In this document: positions 1 through 12,181 of the stretch, one piece after another
Layout: each line of letters starts with the position of its first letter
Numbering within the stretch: the stretch's first letter is position 1
Origin: Varroa destructor
Taxonomy: Eukaryota > Arthropoda > Arachnida > Mesostigmata > Varroidae
NCBI RefSeq assembly: GCF_002443255.2
Contig: NW_019211456.1
Location: 27,525,341 to 27,589,340, forward strand
Reading direction: 5' to 3'
DNA length: 64,000 nt
Translations under genes and position numbers: made by a program
Notes under the pieces: generated by a model
What the model was told of the DNA's origin: nothing
Database searches by the model: none
The model's input: the letters and a program-made list of their open reading frames with translations, nothing else

Positions 1-2876
1 ACCTCCGTCGCGAAAACAATCAGCATATAATTTAGACCTATGGGGCGACCAAGAAATCAGATAGCGTATTCCCTGGGTGCTGTACTTTGGTCACGTTTCC
101 ATATCTACTAACTACTAACTACCGAACTACGAACTGAGAAGCATTTACAGTGAAATCTTGTTCAGCTCGAATCATCAATTCGCTCCTGATAGAATTTGAA
201 TAAACAAAAATCTTTATCAGATCTTACTTTTAGGCAACGGAAAAACACTTGTATTTTCGCTTGTAGTTCCATGGAAAATCTACAAGTATTTCCTATTCAT
301 ATTATAGAGCATGGTGTGGTTGCTTTTTAATCACGTAATAATAACAATAAAGACTGCTCATATTGTGTAAAAATCTAATGAAGAAAAACGAAATTGTTCG
401 TAGACGCGTACCATATATAGTATCATTGTAACATAGCATTACGTATGCGGTACCTATACAGCCGACAGTGTCATACGAACAAACTGCCTCGACGTCACGG
501 GTCGTCTCATGCTTTCAGACGGGGAACAATATGGTAGGAACCAACAAGTCCATAGGATATCTATAGGATACAAATAGCAAACGGGTCTCTCATTGCTTGG
601 ATGCCAACTCTTGTAGGGCAGTTCTTAGCATGCATTCTTCTATATAAACTGTTGTGCATACGTTGTTCTTTAAACTAGTTTATCTGTTCCTCTTCGACTG
701 ACGTTTCAGCGGTGTTGGCATCTCGAGCCGCCCAGCTATCGATCGAGATCTGATAAATCTGAATAGACTTTGAACCAATGTCGCACAGACAGTCGGACAC
801 CATCAGTCTACATATATGTATATAAAATGTAAAGCAAGATTATAGGCTTGATCATCAACTGGACGAAATTGGACGCGTTAACACGCAGTGGCAACTGCTG
901 CTTGGGCGGCCGACAATGGCGGGTAGAGTTTTGCGAACTGTTTAGTAGATGGAGACTGGTTGAACTGTCGGCTCCTTACAAAAAACACATGCATTAGCTG
1001 CTTCACGAACAGTTTTATCGACTAAGTCATGCAGGAATACGACTTAGATACTTCATGTACGAGTAAAATGGTGCCTTTACCCTAAACATAGAGATACGGA
1101 ATAATTGATACGTGTTGTTAGGCTCCTCAGACAGACGCTTGGCCTCAATCACCACCCAAAATCCGGCCGATTTCATAACGAACGATCCGTACAAGGAACG
1201 TTCTGTGTTACGTAATATAGGGAGAACAGCGTGAGCTAGAACACGTGCATAGATTTCGGCGCTAGCACACGTGGGAGATTATCATTAGCACTTTAAGCGC
1301 GAATATTAGTTGTGTGATATATAAGACAATATAAAAATTTTATAGCCAATTATAACCCTTTTGATTTTGAGATTACTATACAACTAGTGGTTTTAACAAT
1401 TACTCGGAATAGCGGAACGGTAACATCGTTGCCTGCTGATCCAGCAGCTCGACTTCCGATCCGCGCACAGGCAAGAGTCTTCCTCAAAAAGACTACATGT
1501 AGGGCAATATACTGAGTTCAATAAATATGGGAGCATCTAGAAAATATGTGTCCAGGTAAATGTTTTGCAGCTGTAATAAACGAAAAGGGCAATTAGTCTA
1601 AATCGTCAAAAACTATGATAATTACATTGGTATCTACTGAAAGTCGATGGGCTATATTGAAAGACCTTTCGAGGGAATAATCGTTAAAGGGCACCCGTTA
1701 AAGAGCGTTAAAAAGCGTGAGCTACTGGTTTTTTTTATATGTTCTCCATAGTCTACTAAGCAATCCAATGCTTCTAGGTAGTGGCCAACCATTTTAATTA
1801 TATAAGAACCTCCTGAGATTATCCTGTGTGTGTGTGTGAGATACTCGGCGATTATCTACTGAGGTGCCGAGACATCGTGACCACGGTGAGATCATTTATT
1901 TGCTTGACGTTATGCAAATCGCTTGTTCCGTCCACAGTATTATTTGTAGCCATTATACCCCTAGAGTACTTCATCGTTCATATTAATGTCTAGCCTCGGA
2001 TAATACAACCCCTCTTCCTTCGAATGCAGTACACTTACGTAAAGAAAGTAGAATAGGGAGTATCTCAATTTTGTATAATGCCCACAGAGATGATGAAGAG
2101 ATCCCCTTGTACGGCTCGAACAAATTTGAGCTGTAGCCGCTCTGGGCCTTTAAAAATGGGACACCTATTATGCGCCGAGTTGAATGTTGAAAATAAAATT
2201 TCTATAAATAGAAGCTGTATACGCATCGTTGTTTGTATGCAGGGATCGCTGAGGATGTGGTCACGAGCACTCGCAAGTCTTCGCACCATTCAAAGAGACA
2301 TCCTTTAATAATAATATGTTGCAGTGCTAAATGCGTCACGCTCACAAGCTTCAATGGACTCACAGTGCCAACAGGGTACGTCGACGATGGGTGAAACACG
2401 TAATAGGGCAACAGCTCTAATCAGCAACAGGCCACTTCCAGCTGCAGTCTTCTAACTAAAATAGGGACTGTGTTTTATCTTCTTACCTATGCACCTATAT
2501 ATTTGTATGTTATGTTATATAACTACTAACTGAATGGCATAGAAAGAGAAGTATCCCGATTAAGAATGTAGTTACTTGTGTACGAGTAAATAAAGCTCTT
2601 TATATTTTCGTAACATGCATTTTTGAAAGTGACAACTCTGCCGACGCATATATATAGATGCGCGTTACTAATGGATAATTTATCTAATACATTTACTAAT
2701 ATGATCAGCATATAATCATGGTCATATAAATTGAAAGCTTAATTGTGCCAAACATGCCAGTTGTTGACATTGTGGACATATCAATAGCGAAATGATGCTT
2801 CATTTGCACACGACGCCTAGCTAGTTTGATTAATCAGTAGATCGTATGCTTGACAACTTTCTCTGTTTACAACAGT
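1..2876. other. AT-rich stretch, no gene recognised
   Basis: I see no open frame with coding character on either strand. The short overlapping frames near 2.06-2.41 kb lie on opposite strands and have no splice or start context that would support them. A short (TG)n run lies near 1,828-1,838. It is probably intergenic or part of a long intron. Confidence 0.5.
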
Positions 2877-3195
2877 GAATAACACTTGGAAACCGGGGCC
2901 ACGTCCTAGCTGGTATCGTTTAGGACCACGTGAGTCGTGTGGTTACGAAACACGTTACGCGCCTGACCTCGAGGTCAGTGTTGAGCCCGTTCGGCTCAAC
3001 AAGATTAGCTCGTACCTACAGATAGGCTTCACCGCAACGCCATTATCACCACTAAATTTACGCCCATCAACCTACGCTGCATGGAACTTACGCCGCTCAA
3101 CCGCTACAACGTCCGTCTTTCAATCTGGGATCCGAAAATGTTTCCGAGTTCTTCCTAATACACCCCCAAAAACGATACCGATTACGCTGCGCTAA
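2877..3195 (+). CDS. candidate coding exon, unidentified
   Basis: A strong-looking 3' splice site (pyrimidine-rich run ending in ACAACAG at 2,876) is followed by a frame open to a TAA at 3,193. The translation is rich in Pro, Arg and Ser and has no motif I recognise. An internal CAC|GTGAGT near 2,930 could instead make this a short internal exon of about 54 bases. No partner exon was found, so it may be chance. Confidence 0.22.
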
Positions 3196-3522
3196 TAGAA
3201 ACCTCTAGGCAAAATAGTACGCTGATCTTACCTAAAAAAAATCACTCATTAATTTTCGTAGAGACCTCGTCGTGATATTTGGTCTGACCGCACTGTCAAA
3301 TATTTGAAGGCGCTAAATTCACAGAACGGTAACGAACGCTCTATTCCAAATCGTTACTTTTTGCGTCGACTGTCTTTATTTGTACAAACTGCTGTACAAA
3401 AGTACAGGTAAAGGCGTTGTACTCGTGTCTTATGCTATCGATGGCGACAGCGAAATGAGGCGCTGGATAAACCAGCCAGTTCGAGTCGAAAGATGGTGCT
3501 CTTGCTTTCACCCATTTCTGAC

Positions 3523-3729
3523 CTTTATGATTACGTCAAGTATAAGATAAAAGCTCGAAGAGGTTGCGGTCGATGTCAGTTCGGTACCATTACAATTACG
3601 ATAGGTTGAGGGAGCTCTGTTCGAAGCAAAAAGTGATTTAAAGTGAATGCTAAGATTCTCGAGACCGCAATAGGCGTCACGGGCGGTACCGCTTTCAAAG
3701 GGATCGTCATCAACCGAAGCGATTAGAGA
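3523..3729 (-). CDS. candidate internal exon, unidentified
   Basis: On the minus strand a 207-base stop-free block (69 codons) lies between a plausible acceptor (pyrimidine-rich, ending ATAAG) and a plausible donor (AAG|GTCAGA). Both junctions are in phase 0. The translation is of mixed composition with an acidic DDD patch near its start and Ser/Thr-rich text later. I recognise no domain and no neighbouring exon, so this is only a candidate. Confidence 0.2.
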
Positions 3730-3799
3730 CTTATGAGAGAGAAATCCGGAAAATGTATTCTTGTTTCCATATACGATCCTAATGCAGAGACTGCACACT

Positions 3800-5200
3800 G
3801 CTTCACGTCCATTTTTCGGAAGCCTGCAAACTTCATGACAACATAAAAAAAAGTAGTTTATCTCGAGGTGAGTTTCGAGTTCAGGCTGCCGGAATCCTCG
3901 CTTTAATTAAACATGATCGTTCGTTCACGACACACTGAAGATCATTAGAAACAAGCGACTGTTGCTTAAATACAATATTTTAGAATATAACCTAGTTCTT
4001 GCCAGCATCAAAGTACACGCGTACTTTGAATGGCGCAATTTTTTTCATTCTGTACGAGCTGTGTTGGCAATTCGGCAAACCTAAGTATTTTCGCAGTATT
4101 GAGAATCCTCGTTAAAACGCTGCATTAATTTTTTGTTTGGTTATATACGATACGGTATCATCGATTCAACGGTAATATGTAGGGCACGCTTTGCTGATGT
4201 CATTCCACGTGTTCGCTTATTTCTTTACTGATGCGTTCTATAGACAATGCTTTTACTAGAGGATTTGTTAACGGTGCGCCCACTTTTCTGGCCGGAACTA
4301 CCAGGTTGGCCACTATGAGTGCTTAGATGCGTGACCATTACTGCTTTGGAATACTGGCGTTTGTTTCTTCCAAGTAGTACTCAATGGAGCTGAGCCGTAC
4401 TCCTGTCACAAGGGTCACTCTCTAAGGCCGAACTCAGTCCCCCTTATTAATCGCCTTTGAGACCTTTCGCACTCCTATAGTGAGCAAGACTTTGCTAATA
4501 CCTTGATGTCATGTTCGCCGTATTTGATGCCGACCATTTCGTATCATAGCTAAGCACGTTTGACAATTATTCCACTCACGTTTCCATATGATGTCAATTC
4601 ATTTGTTTAGGGCTGTACGTGTGTGAGCGTGTATACGCATATGTTGGACCCTATAAATACAACATAAACAAGATCTATGGCGAATGATGTTGTATTAAGA
4701 AGACTGTGTATCCTACTATTCGCCATTTCATATATTTTGTTGCTGAAATCCTTATTGCCATAACATTAGCTCTAACCTCGAGACGTTGTTGAGCCGGATA
4801 TCGCGACTATATCGCTCACACCGAGATTTTTAAGAGCCGCATTAAACAATGAGTTCATCGTTTTGCTTACGCTATAGTCGGTCGTCGTAACGAACAATTC
4901 AGACTCGACGCCAACAAGCACTGGCCACCGGACACAGACACAGAACTCCGATAGTTCTCCTTCGATGGGTTCGTCTTGCGGTAATAAGAAATGGCACGAT
5001 AAGTTTTCACCCCCTGATCACTCACTGGTTCACTGATTCCTCTCGCATGCAATTTCTTAGCATTCTAAGCTCCAACTAATCCAATACGTACACTAACGGC
5101 AAAGCGTCTTCTTCAGCGACCACTTCTACACTGTTCGCAGTAGAAAAACAGCGCATCCAAAACGTATCTCTAGCGTATAGGGCACGTTGAGACGGTGATC
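3800..5200. other. intergenic or intronic, nothing seen
   Basis: Only short chance frames are present on both strands. No splice-bounded open block, repeat family or RNA gene was recognised. Confidence 0.45.
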
Positions 5201-6440
5201 CAGATCGTACTACTTGCTGCGCTACGATGTATAACACCGTGTCTTAAAGTCGTATTGCTGGAACAGTGGCCCAGACCAGATGGCGATCTGCGTTCGCTTC
5301 ACTAAGTGGCTTATTAGTTGGTTGAGCCTAGTGCGTGTGTTCGACGGCCACAATGGAGCCAAATTTTCGCTCACCCCGTCAGTAGTTCGCGCTATAGGTC
5401 CACGGTTGCAATGTTTTCGAATGGCAGGACAGCACACGGTCGTATACACGGCCCCACATTGCAGGTGTGTTTGCCTTCCTTATTGGAGAGGGCCTGATCT
5501 GAGGGGGAGAGGTGTGAGCCAGCAGTTCATAGTCATCACCACATCCACATTACTATACACATTGGCGCGAAGTTATGTTGTAGGCTGAGGGAAAGAGAGC
5601 CTGCCAACCTTCCTATGGCCCTCACCCCTCGTAAGCTGCCTTTGGCTACCCCTGGCTCTCGCAGCTCCTGAGCAGGCTCCGAGTGCTGCTACACCGTCAA
5701 ATCTACAGTGTGTACCTGAACTTCGCAAGGCGTTTCACAGGGCTTTGCAGTGGCAGTCGAATAGTCAGTCAAGGAGAAAACCAGACTTCGGTTGCATACA
5801 GTGACCTCGCTTGGAGACAACCTGACGGGAAGGCGAAAAAATGAGCACGAAAAATGAAGGAACTTCTGCTAAGTATCATCTTGCGCAGTAGCAGTGGTTC
5901 GCAGTAACTCAGTTTTCATGCGCAATCCATTTTTGATTCCAAGTTCGCCTGTCTAACTAAAATCGTTTTTATCTGAATCGTCATTCTGAGCAGACAAATG
6001 GCGGCATAGACCGAAGAAAAGAATCGCCGGCAGTGCAAGCGTCAAATAACAATGGCGCGCGCTCGAACTGAATACTCATCTTGTTTCCTCTCCCGCGGCT
6101 CATCTAGCCCTCCTCAAAATCCCCATTTTTCCCAAAACAGGATTAGAGGGCAAGGGTGATGACGTCATGCGACAGTGTCTATACATAGAATGTGTGTATG
6201 TCGATGTTCCGATGCGTAAAGGATCTCGGTAAGGGTGGTCGGGTGCTGAGTCGTCGGTGGCTAACTCTGCGTTCGAGAGCAGTATGTCCGTCCGCAGAGC
6301 TGAGTCGCTATTGAGCTTGAATGAATGAGGCTAGAATGCTTCGAGGAGGCGGGCGGAAGAGGTGGATGACGACGATGAAGAGAAAGAAGTGGATGATGCC
6401 CTTCTTCGGCTCGAGGATCTTTTTAGGCCAAGGTATTCCT
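5200..6440. promoter_or_regulatory. G/C-richer segment, possible promoter and first exon
   Basis: This stretch has visibly more G/C and CpG than its surroundings, like the segments upstream of the genes at 19.7 and 34.9 kb. It contains a full palindromic CRE-like octamer TGACGTCA at 6,160-6,167. About 150 bases further on lies an ATG at 6,321 whose frame stays open to a good donor (CCAAG|GTATTC) at 6,432, giving 37 codons rich in Arg, Lys and Met. A second frame over the same bases would give a very acidic Glu/Asp run, so the true frame, if any, is uncertain. This may be the 5' end of a plus-strand gene whose other exons I could not find. Confidence 0.3.
6321..6432 (+). CDS. candidate first coding exon, unidentified
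   Basis: ATG at 6,321 opens a 112-base frame that reaches CAAG|GTATTC at 6,432 in phase 1. The peptide is strongly basic (GGGRKR, MKRKK) and resembles no family I know. The only support is its position in a G/C-rich, promoter-like segment and the donor site. The competing frame reads EEVDDDDEEKEVDD but has no in-frame ATG after its upstream stop. Confidence 0.15.
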
Positions 6441-9400
6441 AGGTTAGCAAGAGATCAGTGAGCCAACCAATTAAAAATGCAACTCGAAAACTACAGAAGC
6501 TGATACTTTTAGGGTAACGATTTAAAATAAATCGCTTAAATGCTTAGCTGGTTTAACTTTAAGTTATACTTAAGCTAAACAGATTTTAGGACGGCTTCCT
6601 AAAAACACCCGTCCAGGAACAGAAATTATACCGGCTGATTCTCACTGATAAGACGTACATCTATATAGCGAGTAACCTTGTGCTTATGTCACACAAAATA
6701 TGGCAGCCTTGCGCTAATGCATTACTTACACATAATATATTAGGACAAAGGTAGACCTCCAGAAAGGCTGGGATGTATACACCTCGCAAATGGCCGGCAG
6801 TAAAATGAATTATGCTTTACTCACACAAATGTTATATAAGTAAGCATTTACCTGTCGTAATGAATACTTTTTTCCCATTAAGCTGGAATGTTTGCCTATC
6901 GAGCGCGCCTATCGACCGCAACAGTCATGGTCATCATTGGTTCTATATTTGCCACCAAGGAAATACCACGTTGAGAAGCGTGCTTATCCTTAATATTGCG
7001 TTATAATAAAGAATCATTCAAAAAGCGCGAATTTGTGTACGGGTCAGAAGAACAGAAAACCTTCAGCCAAGCTCATCAAAAGAGCTCGAGTAGACACACC
7101 GGTCTATGTAAGTATCTGACTTTAGATATAAATGATATAAATATGGCTTTTAACTATAGGCTAAGGAGGCGGTTAGCTCTCTTGGGCAAAAATTCACATT
7201 AACTCTTTGTTGCCATCGAATGCCCGTACAACATCGTGCTTCAAGCAGAAGATGCTGAACCTTAGAAGACAAAGAGTTTCTATTGGACGCTGCTGCTGGC
7301 CCTAATTGATAATGCTGTTCGGATCTTTACTAACGGTCCCTCGTAAACCTTATTTTAAAAATGGCCAGCCGTTCATTTCAAATTAATAGACGTCGTTTAC
7401 ACAAAGCTCATTGTGATCCGATACAACTGTGATTTCGGTGGACTCGAAATGGGAAGCGATATCGTTTCAATCAGAATCTTAGTTGTTGATACTGTTGCTA
7501 TAGCGTGCATGTATCATAAAGCCACTTTCGAAAGTCGTCAGGGGAATCGTCGACGAACTTCTCAATATGCCCTATTAACGGGGAAAACAATTTTCGCCAA
7601 ATCTTGGCTAGTCCGTACTGATAGGCGAACGGCTGCGAGACGCAACCGCAACGCAAGACGGAGAAAAAGTGCTGTAATTACGCGTGAATAATCAACAAAT
7701 ATTCAGTTCGGTCCTTTGCGCTTCGTTTGAGGAACTAACAAAAGCTGACGTTTTAGATATGGAAGTTTACAACGCATCAAAGGTAGGAAGCTAGATCAGT
7801 GATCGATAAAACAGGCTCACGTCCGTTCTTGAGCAAAATTTTTATTAACGAGCAGATGATTATAATGTCAAAAATGAAATTGTCTATGTGCTACGTAGGT
7901 GAATGTCTCTTAAATCAGGCATACCTCGCTTGAACTATTTACCAGTGTTGCAAATTTCCACAGGTCGCAACGAGTACGTCTAGGAAAGAGACATTTAAAA
8001 ATGGGGACATAGTTCAAGATCGTTTGACTCACCCTTCCTGCTTTTAATATGGTCTCCCTCTGTTTATACGTTCGCTTCCGCTAGACCTACGCATTCAGTT
8101 AAACGGCCTGATGTAACTGCCGGAAGTAACCAAGTACAAAACATCAGCACCGTTTTCAGACGACGCACAGAAGAGATTCGCAGCGCATTGTCAATGATCT
8201 AAGAACGCAGTTTGTACTAGCGAAATTTCTATATTAAGTATAAAAAAAAATCGAATTGAAAATTCGGTTATAATTACCTAGCAGGTCATAGTCACTCGAA
8301 CGAACACCCGTACGTTTACAAACAAACAGAATCTTGATTAGAAAGCCCTCCTCTTGTCCTTTCCGGAACGTTATCATGTCCGCACGTATCCCATTGGGAA
8401 ACTGTGTTCCTGCTGTATAAATGAACAAAGACAAATTTAATAATGTGTGTTTAACAGAAGCTTGGTGACAGCTGGAACATTCTACCGCGCAACCGTTGTC
8501 CAGACATTTGAGATAATTCGATATCTCTCGATATTCGTTTCAACAACTTTACGCAGAATTCTTCACTTCTATTTGAATTTCTGCATTTTTTATTTGGGTG
8601 AAAGTACGTACAGGCACTGCGTCGAGTGTATTGGAGTAGTTGTATGTTAAAAGGGTCAATTAAAAACTCGTAGTTACACGCCGACCTTCAGAAACTAAAT
8701 ATTTTCAGCCTATTCCCTACAGTGGCTAACATCCTTAGATAACGTGCCAGTTGAAAATGTTTAAAAGACCGAAGACGCTTTTGTAAATCGTATCAGTTAT
8801 TGTTAAAACACTGAGACCTTTCTAGCGAGTAAGCTGCTTCGATTGAGTGCGATTCTGCGCCATTAAATAGCCTGAGATTTTCTGTGTTTGACAAAAGCAG
8901 CCTTTCCTTCTTGAGTAAATTATTCCTTTTTCTCTAAGTTTTAGCTTTCACAAGTTACGCATGTGATTCGGAAGACAATAAACATGCGTCATGGATAAGT
9001 TAACGCTCGTTTGGCGCTCGTGAATCGACAGGAAAGCTACGAACAAGCGGCAAAATGCTAAGTGTTCAAAAGCATGCAGGGATACCCACCACTTTTCTTT
9101 GGTTTCCATAATGGTTTATTTTTATCGCAATTTAACTGGCTTTTATGCAGTCCTTAGTGAAATCGAATTTGGCCACTAGCTTTTAATAACATCTGCGAAG
9201 CATTCTGCTTTGAACGTTTGTTATTAAACCGACCTGCAAACTTCCCCTGCACTGGTCGTGCTATTGAGCACATTTCGTTTTTTTTGTCCTGAGATAAAAG
9301 GTCAATTATATTTGCAATAGGCATTATGTAGATTAGCGGTTTACTATTTACCAATATCTATACTTCAAGCGTTTTTTTCACAATAGACTTTGAGCGTAGT

Positions 9401-12008
9401 TTGTCATGCAGTACGCATTGCGCACACTTCTATGTGCAAAAAGGTTTTCACGTTGATGATATTTCAGCGCGACGTCCACTTTGGTGTTTCTGAATTTTGT
9501 TCTCTCTGGTATTTCTTTTTAAAAGGGCAAGATAAGAAACAAGTCGCTGGCATCAGTTTACGATTAACCGAACTAACTTTACTCTCTACGGAGAAAGACA
9601 AGCTTTGTCCTCTGGGAACAAACGTATTTGCCCGATGGGTTTCACCTTTTGGGCTGGCCTTCTAAGGAAAAAATGCTAGCGGTGGACGAAGTCAGCCCAA
9701 TCTGTGCCTTCTGAAAGGTCGTTTGAGTACAGCAAGCTTGCGGATCTTGGCTTTTGGGAATATAGATCGGTTAAAAAATATCAAAAAGCACTGATAATAA
9801 TATGTTGCGTCAGCTAGACTTGGCTCAAGTTGAAGTAACGTAATGAGTAACTTCATCTTATGAGTTAACGAATTTTATCGTTGTGAAAAGCCATTGTGTT
9901 AGCACTAAGATAAACGTACATGTCAGATGCCACCAGTTGCATAAGTAGTTCCTGTATGACTAACTGAATGACCCAATTTTAAAGTAACTAAACTCGATGC
10001 TTTCCTAAATGCAGATGTATTTTTTCGGTCGAAAATCTGAAACACCGAATTCATGCTCCTGTTGTAATATCTTCTCAAAGATAGTTATTTTTCAAAGCAT
10101 ATAGGGTATTCAATTGAATCCGATTTTTATATAGCGCAACACGCGATCTATACAAAATGTTTAGCTATACGAAATGGACGGATTAAACTCGCTGTAGGCA
10201 TTACGATATCACAGTTGTTTAGATCGAACATAGCATTGTGCAATAAATAAATATCACACTAATAATGAACTTCATTTTGTGTGAAATAGAGCTATTTTTC
10301 TTCATTCGTTGAAAAAGTCATTTAAATTTGTTGACTACGGTTTCAACCAAAATATACGAAATTAACGTCGGGGGAAGCGATGTGCGTAGAACAAACGGAT
10401 CAGCAAATATTTCCCATTTCTGATAAACATCCTATATATGGGGCTTTTCATCTGATATGGTCAGTGCAGGTAATACAACTATGCTGCTTTATTTGTGTCC
10501 GAGCGAAGGAAAAAGTCTGACGGTGAACCTCTGAACGCTCGAGATCAGTTTCAGGAACTAGGCTAGTTCCGCGTACGATGTGGTAGTATCCTTGGACTCT
10601 ACTCAGTTAATTTCCTGATCTCTTTGCCAAACTTGGAGCATAGCACATACGAGACATAAAAGTTAACGAGTTAAAGGTATCACCGCATCGGTGTGGGCGC
10701 GTTTGTACTTAGTATGACAAATCTAACAAAAGAACGCATTAAAATTCAAGGCCCAAAAGCCAACGAATGAATTTTTAAATCTCGATCAGAGTCCCAGTTG
10801 ATTTCGCTTGTTACTTATGTTACCCTTAATCATTCTGATATAACGATCACATTTTAATGCCTTCGTCTGTTTCCAGCTTTAGGAGGGTTACACAAAATGA
10901 AGTTATTGTTTTGTACGCAGAATGATACGATAGGTGCATTACCGTCGTACGTAATAATAATATATCTGTCACAAATCTGTATTTCTACCTGTCTATGTCT
11001 ATTAAATTTAAATTAATGGTCAATAGCAATATGCAGATCTTGTCGAACCTAGACCTAGGGGTTCCTTATTAGGGAAGGGACTGTATTGTTTTTAATCGTT
11101 CCGGCAGACGTTGTTCCGGCTCAGCCGGTTCCAACAAACCGTTACATGCGGGTCGCTCATAGGCTGAAGGTCATGTAAAAATAATTTGAAGAAAATACCA
11201 AAGGATGTTTTTTGCATATTTTTTAAATATATAGAGTGCAGAAGTACGATTCGCTCTAAAATCTGTCGTTGCCTTTGATCAAGTACAGCACCTATTGAAT
11301 GACTATTCCTGGTGCTCGTTTTATAGGAAACATTTTTAAAGTGTCATCCGTATGAACTCCATATGAGGACTTGGTACTTTATTTGAAAACACAGTTTGAA
11401 GCGATAGATTTGCTTAGATTCAATTCTGGTCGTGCGATGTAAAGCTTATCTGGAGCACCCGCAAGGAAATCAGCTGAACATATTCAGGTGGGGCATCTAT
11501 GTGAAAAGATTGTGGAGAAAACGAAGAATAGGAGTTATTGCAGAAGGGTAATACTCTATTGATAAATCATTCAACCTAAATGTATAATTATCTACGCACG
11601 TATATATTTGGCTGTCAGATGATTAAACTCTCGATAGTGAATCGTTTAGCATTACCTGCATTGCCTACCACCGATACGCGTATATAGAGCACAGATAATG
11701 GCGTACCTGAATACACTGTTAGGAGTGCAGTAATCACACTTTGACACTGACAGATTAGATTAATGGTAGAAAAATAAAAAGGACGGATTTAAATGGTGCG
11801 AAAGAGTGCGTCTATTTTCTAAATAATTGGCACGTCTCATAACAGCATAGCCTTAGCGACGTTTCGAAAATCTCGCGGCAAATATACGACCACTCACTGA
11901 ATTTCCTTTATACTCGCATGTGTATACACATTTAGCACAAAAATTGCATAGGCGACTTATGCCAAACAATAGATACATGACAAAAGAGAATAAAATAGAA
12001 AACAGTGA
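6433..12008. other. AT-rich stretch, no gene recognised
   Basis: Several frames of 60-92 codons occur (for example near 7.4 and 9.4 kb) but lack splice or start context and look like chance. A pair of crossing 10-base inverted repeats lies at 7,902-8,018. Otherwise nothing was recognised. Confidence 0.45.
7902..8018. repeat. two crossing 10-bp inverted repeats
   Basis: AATGTCTCTT at 7,902-7,911 is the exact reverse complement of 7,986-7,995. CTTGAACTAT at 7,929-7,938 is the exact reverse complement of 8,009-8,018. The two pairs are interleaved rather than nested, so as RNA they would form a pseudoknot and not a simple hairpin. No function is implied by anything nearby. Confidence 0.5.
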
Positions 12009-12181
12009 TTACTGACTTCGTTTCGGAGAGGCGGCCTGAAGTATTGTCGTAACAAATTGAAAATGTTGAGCTTGTCGGTGCCGTAGCCTTTCCCTTAGTC
12101 GCAAAAGCTGTATCAACTGACCGTTTAGTTTCTGAATGGCCTCTACCTGACCGCGGACATGGCGATTGAGTTCGGCTAACG
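12009..12181 (-). CDS. terminal exon of a coiled-coil protein, unidentified
   Basis: On the minus strand a strong acceptor (TGTCTACTTTTCAG) is followed by a frame that starts with two bases of a split codon and runs to TAA at 12,009-12,011, giving about 56 residues. The translation is strongly helical, rich in Leu, Gln, Arg and His with heptad-like Leu spacing (QLIQLLRLRERLRHRQ), and ends AASPKRSQ. This looks like real coding sequence at the C-terminal coiled coil of a longer protein. Its general look recalls the C-terminal helices of Myb/SANT-like or small coiled-coil proteins, but I cannot name the family. Upstream exons should lie above 12,181 on the minus strand; I could not identify them. 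Confidence 0.5.
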
